Source of the DNA: an uncultured Clostridia bacterium | GTDB lineage: Bacteria; Bacillota; Clostridia; TANB77; CAG-508 | DNA: 64,000 nt | NCBI GenBank assembly: GCA_934130975.1 | Contig: CAKOYU010000006.1 | Location: 19,461-83,460 of the forward strand | Reading direction: 5' to 3' | In this document: positions 60,577 to 64,000 of the stretch, in pieces | How the letters are laid out: every line of letters begins with the position of its first letter | Numbering within the stretch: position 1 is the first letter of the stretch | Notes under the pieces: generated by a model | What the model was told of the DNA's origin: nothing | What the model saw: the letters and a program-made list of their open reading frames with translations, nothing else | The model's database searches: none | Position numbers and translations under genes: made by a program

Positions 60577-63500
60577 TTGAAAATCAAAGATGTTCAGTTC
60601 GGAAGAACCACACGAAAAGACTTTTCAAAAGTTGGAGACTACATAGAAATGCCAAACCTAATCAAAGTACAAAAGGACTCATATGATTGGTTCTTAGAAG
60701 AAGGATTAGGAGAAGTATTAAAAGACATTTCACCAATAGTAGACTATACAGGAAATTTAGTTCTAGAATTTTTCGACTATTATATGGAAGACAAAACAAA
60801 ATACACTGAAGAAGAAGCAAAAGAAAGAGATGCAACATATTCAGCAAGATTACACGTAAAAGTAAGATTAATAAACCGTGAATCAGGAGAAATAAAAGAA
60901 CAAGAAATTTATTTAGGTGATTTCCCATTAATGACAGAAAGTGGAACATTCATCATAAATGGTGCAGAGAGAGTTGTAGTAAGCCAGTTAGTACGTTCAC
61001 CAGGATGTTATTATGATGAAATATTTGATACAAAAACAGGGAAGAAAACATACACATCAACAGTAATGCCATTAAGAGGTGCATGGATAGAATATGAAAC
61101 AGATGGAAACGACATATTCTGGGTACGTGTAGATAGAACAAGAAAAATTCCTATCACAACACTATTAAGAGCACTTGGTATCATATCAGATGATCAAATC
61201 AGAGATTTATTTGGAGAGGAAACATTATTAGAAACAACAATACAAAAAGATCCAATAAAAACAGGAGAAGAAGCATTAATAGAAATCTATAAAAAATTAA
61301 GACCAGGAGAATTACCAACAGTAGAAGCAGCAAGAAGTCTATTCAATGGTTTATTCTTTGATAATAGAAGATATGACTTAGCAAAAGTAGGAAGATTTAA
61401 ATTCAACCAAAAACTAAGCATAGCAAACAGAATCAAAAATCAAGTAGCATTTGAAGATATTATGGACAAAGAAACAGGAGAAGTATTTGTCACAGCAGGT
61501 GAAGTAATTACACCAGAAGTAGCAGAGGATATCCAAAATGCAGGAATAAATATAGTAGATTTAAAAATTGGAGACAAAAAAGTTAGAGTAATAGGCAATG
61601 GAATAGTAAATATCCACAAAGTATTACCAAATGTTGATTTAAGTAGTTTACACTTCAAAGAAGAAGTAAATTATGAAGTATTAAAAAACATTATGGAAAA
61701 TACAACAGAAGAAAACCTAGTACAAACAATAAAAGAAAGATATGAAGAACTAGTTCCAAAACACATTACAACAGAAGATATTATAGCATCAATAAACTAT
61801 CTATTAAATATGTATAATGGATTAGGAAAAAAAGATGATATAGACCATTTAGCAAATCGTAGAATAAGATGTGTTGGAGAATTATTACAAAATCAATTTA
61901 GAATTGGTTTAACAAGACTTGAAAGAGTAGTTCGTGAAAGAATGACAATACAAGACCTAGATGTTATAACACCACAAACATTAATAAACACAAAACCAAT
62001 AACATCATCAATAAGAGAATTCTTTGGAAGTTCACAATTATCACAATTCATGGATCAAACAAATCCACTTTCAGAATTAACACATAAAAGAAGAATTTCT
62101 GCATTAGGACCTGGAGGACTTTCAAGAGAAAGAGCTGGATTTGAGGTACGTGATATTCACTATACACACTATGGTAGATTATGTCCAATAGAATCTCCAG
62201 AAGGACCAAACATTGGATTAATATCTGCATTGTCATCATTTGCAAGTATTAATGAATATGGATTTATCGAAACACCATATAGAAAAGTTGATCCAGAAAC
62301 ACACAAAGTAACAGACATAGTAGAATATATGAGTGCAGATGTAGAAGACAATTTCACAATTGCACAAGCATCTGAACCAATGACGGAAGATGGAGAATTT
62401 ATAAATAATCGTGTACGTGTAAGACGTAGAAACGAAATTATAGAAGTTGACAAAAATGAAGTTCAATATATAGATGTATCACCAAAACAATTAGTATCAA
62501 TAGCAGCTGCCATGATACCATTCTTAGAGAATGATGATGCTAAAAGATCATTGATGGGATCAAACATGCAACGTCAAGCAGTTCCATTAATGACAACAGA
62601 AGCTCCAATAATTGCAACAGGTATAGAATACAGAGCTGCAATGGATTCTGGAATATTAATTTTAGCAGAAGATGATGGAGTGGTAGAAAAAGTTACAGGT
62701 GACACTATTACAATGAAATACAACAATGGAAAAACAGTTGTACACAAACTACGTAAGTTCAAGAGAACAAATGGTGGAACATGTATAAACCAAAGACCTA
62801 TAGTAAGAAAAGGTGAAATGGTTAAAAAAGGTGATGCTTTAGCAGATGGACCTGCAACAAAAGATGGAGAAATGGCATTAGGTAAAAATATGCTTGTTGC
62901 ATTCTCTACTTGGGAAGGTTACAACTACGAGGATGCTATATTATTAAATGAAAGATTAGTACAAGAAGATGTATTCACATCAATCCATATCGAAGAATAT
63001 GATTGTGAATGTCGTGATACAAAACTAGGAGCAGAAGAAATTACAAGAGACATTCCAAATGTTGGTGATGACGCATTAAAAGACCTAGATGAAAATGGAA
63101 TTATAAGAATTGGTGCAGAAGTAAGACCTGGAGATATATTAGTTGGTAAAGTAACTCCAAAAGGAGAAACAGAGCTAACAGCAGAAGAAAGATTACTTCG
63201 TGCTATATTTGGAGAAAAAGCTAGGGAAGTAAGAGATACATCACTTCGTGTACCACATGGAGAAGCTGGAACAATAGTTGATGTAAAAATCTTTACAAGA
63301 GAAAACTCAGAAGAATTAGGCCCTGGAGTAAATCAAGTAATTAGATGTTATATTGCAACAAAGAGAAAAATATCAGTTGGAGATAAAATGGCTGGACGTC
63401 ATGGTAATAAAGGTGTAATTTCAAGAATATTACCAAAAGAAGATATGCCATTCTTACCAGATGGAACACCAATAGATATATTATTAAACCCATTAGGTAT

Positions 63501-64000
63501 ACCATCACGTATGAACTTAGGACAAATTCTAGAAGTTCATTTAGGTGCAGCTGCAAGAGCATTAGGATATAAAATATCAACACCAGTATTTGATGGTACA
63601 TCAGAACCAGAAATAGAAGAATTATTACAAGAAGCTGGATTAACACCAGATGGTAAACAAACATTATATGATGGTAGAACAGGTGAACCATTTGCAAGTC
63701 CAATTACAGTTGGTGTTATGTATATGTTAAAATTACACCACTTAGTAGATGACAAAATACATGCTCGTTCAACTGGACCATACTCATTAGTAACACAACA
63801 ACCACTTGGAGGTAAAGCTCAATTTGGTGGACAACGTTTTGGAGAGATGGAAGTTTGGGCACTAGAAGCTTATGGTGCTGCATACACATTACAAGAAATA
63901 TTAACAGTAAAATCAGATGATACTGTAGGACGTGTTAAAGCATATGAAGCAATTGTTAAAGGTGAAAATATTCCTGAACCAGGAGTTCCAGAAAGCTTTA
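60577..64000 (+). CDS. rpoB: RNA polymerase beta subunit (3' end outside window)
   Basis: The frame opens at TTG (60577), eight nt after AAGGAG, and stays open to the window edge (about 1141 residues of the usual ~1200). It starts [19 protein letters not shown]. The rifampicin region has [20 protein letters not shown] and [20 protein letters not shown], with the wild-type Asp, His and Ser at the usual resistance positions. Later come [15 protein letters not shown] and [20 protein letters not shown] with [18 protein letters not shown]. No rplL or other ribosomal gene precedes it; a long leader and its own promoter do. The TTG start is unusual for such a highly expressed gene. Confidence 0.98.
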   Translation, partial: MKIKDVQFGRTTRKDFSKVGDYIEMPNLIKVQKDSYDWFLEEGLGEVLKDISPIVDYTGNLVLEFFDYYMEDKTKYTEEEAKERDATYSARLHVKVRLINRESGEIKEQEIYLGDFPLMTESGTFIINGAERVVVSQLVRSPGCYYDEIFDTKTGKKTYTSTVMPLRGAWIEYETDGNDIFWVRVDRTRKIPITTLLRALGIISDDQIRDLFGEETLLETTIQKDPIKTGEEALIEIYKKLRPGELPTVEAARSLFNGLFFDNRRYDLAKVGRFKFNQKLSIANRIKNQVAFEDIMDKETGEVFVTAGEVITPEVAEDIQNAGINIVDLKIGDKKVRVIGNGIVNIHKVLPNVDLSSLHFKEEVNYEVLKNIMENTTEENLVQTIKERYEELVPKHITTEDIIASINYLLNMYNGLGKKDDIDHLANRRIRCVGELLQNQFRIGLTRLERVVRERMTIQDLDVITPQTLINTKPITSSIREFFGSSQLSQFMDQTNPLSELTHKRRISALGPGGLSRERAGFEVRDIHYTHYGRLCPIESPEGPNIGLISALSSFASINEYGFIETPYRKVDPETHKVTDIVEYMSADVEDNFTIAQASEPMTEDGEFINNRVRVRRRNEIIEVDKNEVQYIDVSPKQLVSIAAAMIPFLENDDAKRSLMGSNMQRQAVPLMTTEAPIIATGIEYRAAMDSGILILAEDDGVVEKVTGDTITMKYNNGKTVVHKLRKFKRTNGGTCINQRPIVRKGEMVKKGDALADGPATKDGEMALGKNMLVAFSTWEGYNYEDAILLNERLVQEDVFTSIHIEEYDCECRDTKLGAEEITRDIPNVGDDALKDLDENGIIRIGAEVRPGDILVGKVTPKGETELTAEERLLRAIFGEKAREVRDTSLRVPHGEAGTIVDVKIFTRENSEELGPGVNQVIRCYIATKRKISVGDKMAGRHGNKGVISRILPKEDMPFLPDGTPIDILLNPLGIPSRMNLGQILEVHLGAAARALGYKISTPVFDGTSEPEIEELLQEAGLTPDGKQTLYDGRTGEPFASPITVGVMYMLKLHHLVDDKIHARSTGPYSLVTQQPLGGKAQFGGQRFGEMEVWALEAYGAAYTLQEILTVKSDDTVGRVKAYEAIVKGENIPEPGVPESF

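Overview
The window is strongly AT-rich, densely coded bacterial chromosome with Gram-positive (Firmicutes, Clostridia-like) character. The evidence is strong AGGAGG-type ribosome binding sites, sigma-A promoters of the TTGACA/TATAAT type, many Rho-independent terminators, a SigH-family sigma factor, GerAB/GerAC germination proteins, ClpE, TrmFO, YitT, PgeF, AddB and an OLE RNA with its OapA partner. An uncultured spore-forming (or formerly spore-forming) clostridial gut or rumen lineage fits best; the species cannot be named from sequence alone.

Layout. 1-4.7 kb: 3' end of a Ca2+-type P-type ATPase, dinD, and a two-gene islet (MFS transporter plus class I amidotransferase) bracketed by two 122-bp direct repeats that resemble part of the adjacent tRNA-Leu(CAA). 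4.9-9.7 kb: clpE, pgsA, a small heat-shock gene with an HrcA-type CIRCE operator, a small tandem-repeat coiled-coil protein and a thymidylate kinase. 9.8-11 kb: a roughly 520-nt structured RNA read here as OLE, followed by oapA. 11-15.4 kb: ruvA and rarA divergently transcribed, a frameshifted membrane-anchored protein, two half-size TauE/SafE proteins, a 45-residue protein and a Cys-rich regulatory-domain protein. 15.8-25.3 kb: murI, sigH, a phosphodiester glycosidase, cmk, an HD protein, a SWIM-SNF2 helicase and trmFO, separated by three copies of a ~210-bp palindromic mobile repeat. 25.4-33.7 kb: two coiled-coil proteins of unknown role flank the str operon (rpsL, rpsG, fusA, tuf), in which rpsL and rpsG are each followed by a related large hairpin. 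33.8-38.1 kb: plsX-acpP-hydrolase-rnc-radical SAM, linking lipid synthesis to RNA processing. 38.1-44.5 kb: a PstS-like protein, an RsiV/DUF3298-like protein, yitT, the fourth palindromic repeat, then gerAC, gerAB and an HD protein on the minus strand. 44.6-53.7 kb: addB, pgeF, an MccF-like S66 peptidase, rpsB-tsf, exonuclease III and an AI-2E transporter. 53.9-60.2 kb: small hypothetical proteins, a ribbon-helix-helix protein, a small-drug-export-family protein, and an accessory patch of a decayed leucine-rich-repeat paralogue, a ProA-like protein that seems to lack the catalytic cysteine, and a 1189-residue leucine-rich-repeat protein. 60.6 kb to the end: rpoB with a long leader, cut by the window edge.

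Most genes are housekeeping (translation, replication and repair, cell wall, lipid). The most notable points are the OLE RNA/OapA pair, three families of structured repeats (one with an 8-bp target duplication, one tRNA-like), the separated and reordered rpoB/str clusters, a GerAC without its lipidation cysteine, and the LRR/ProA-like patch.
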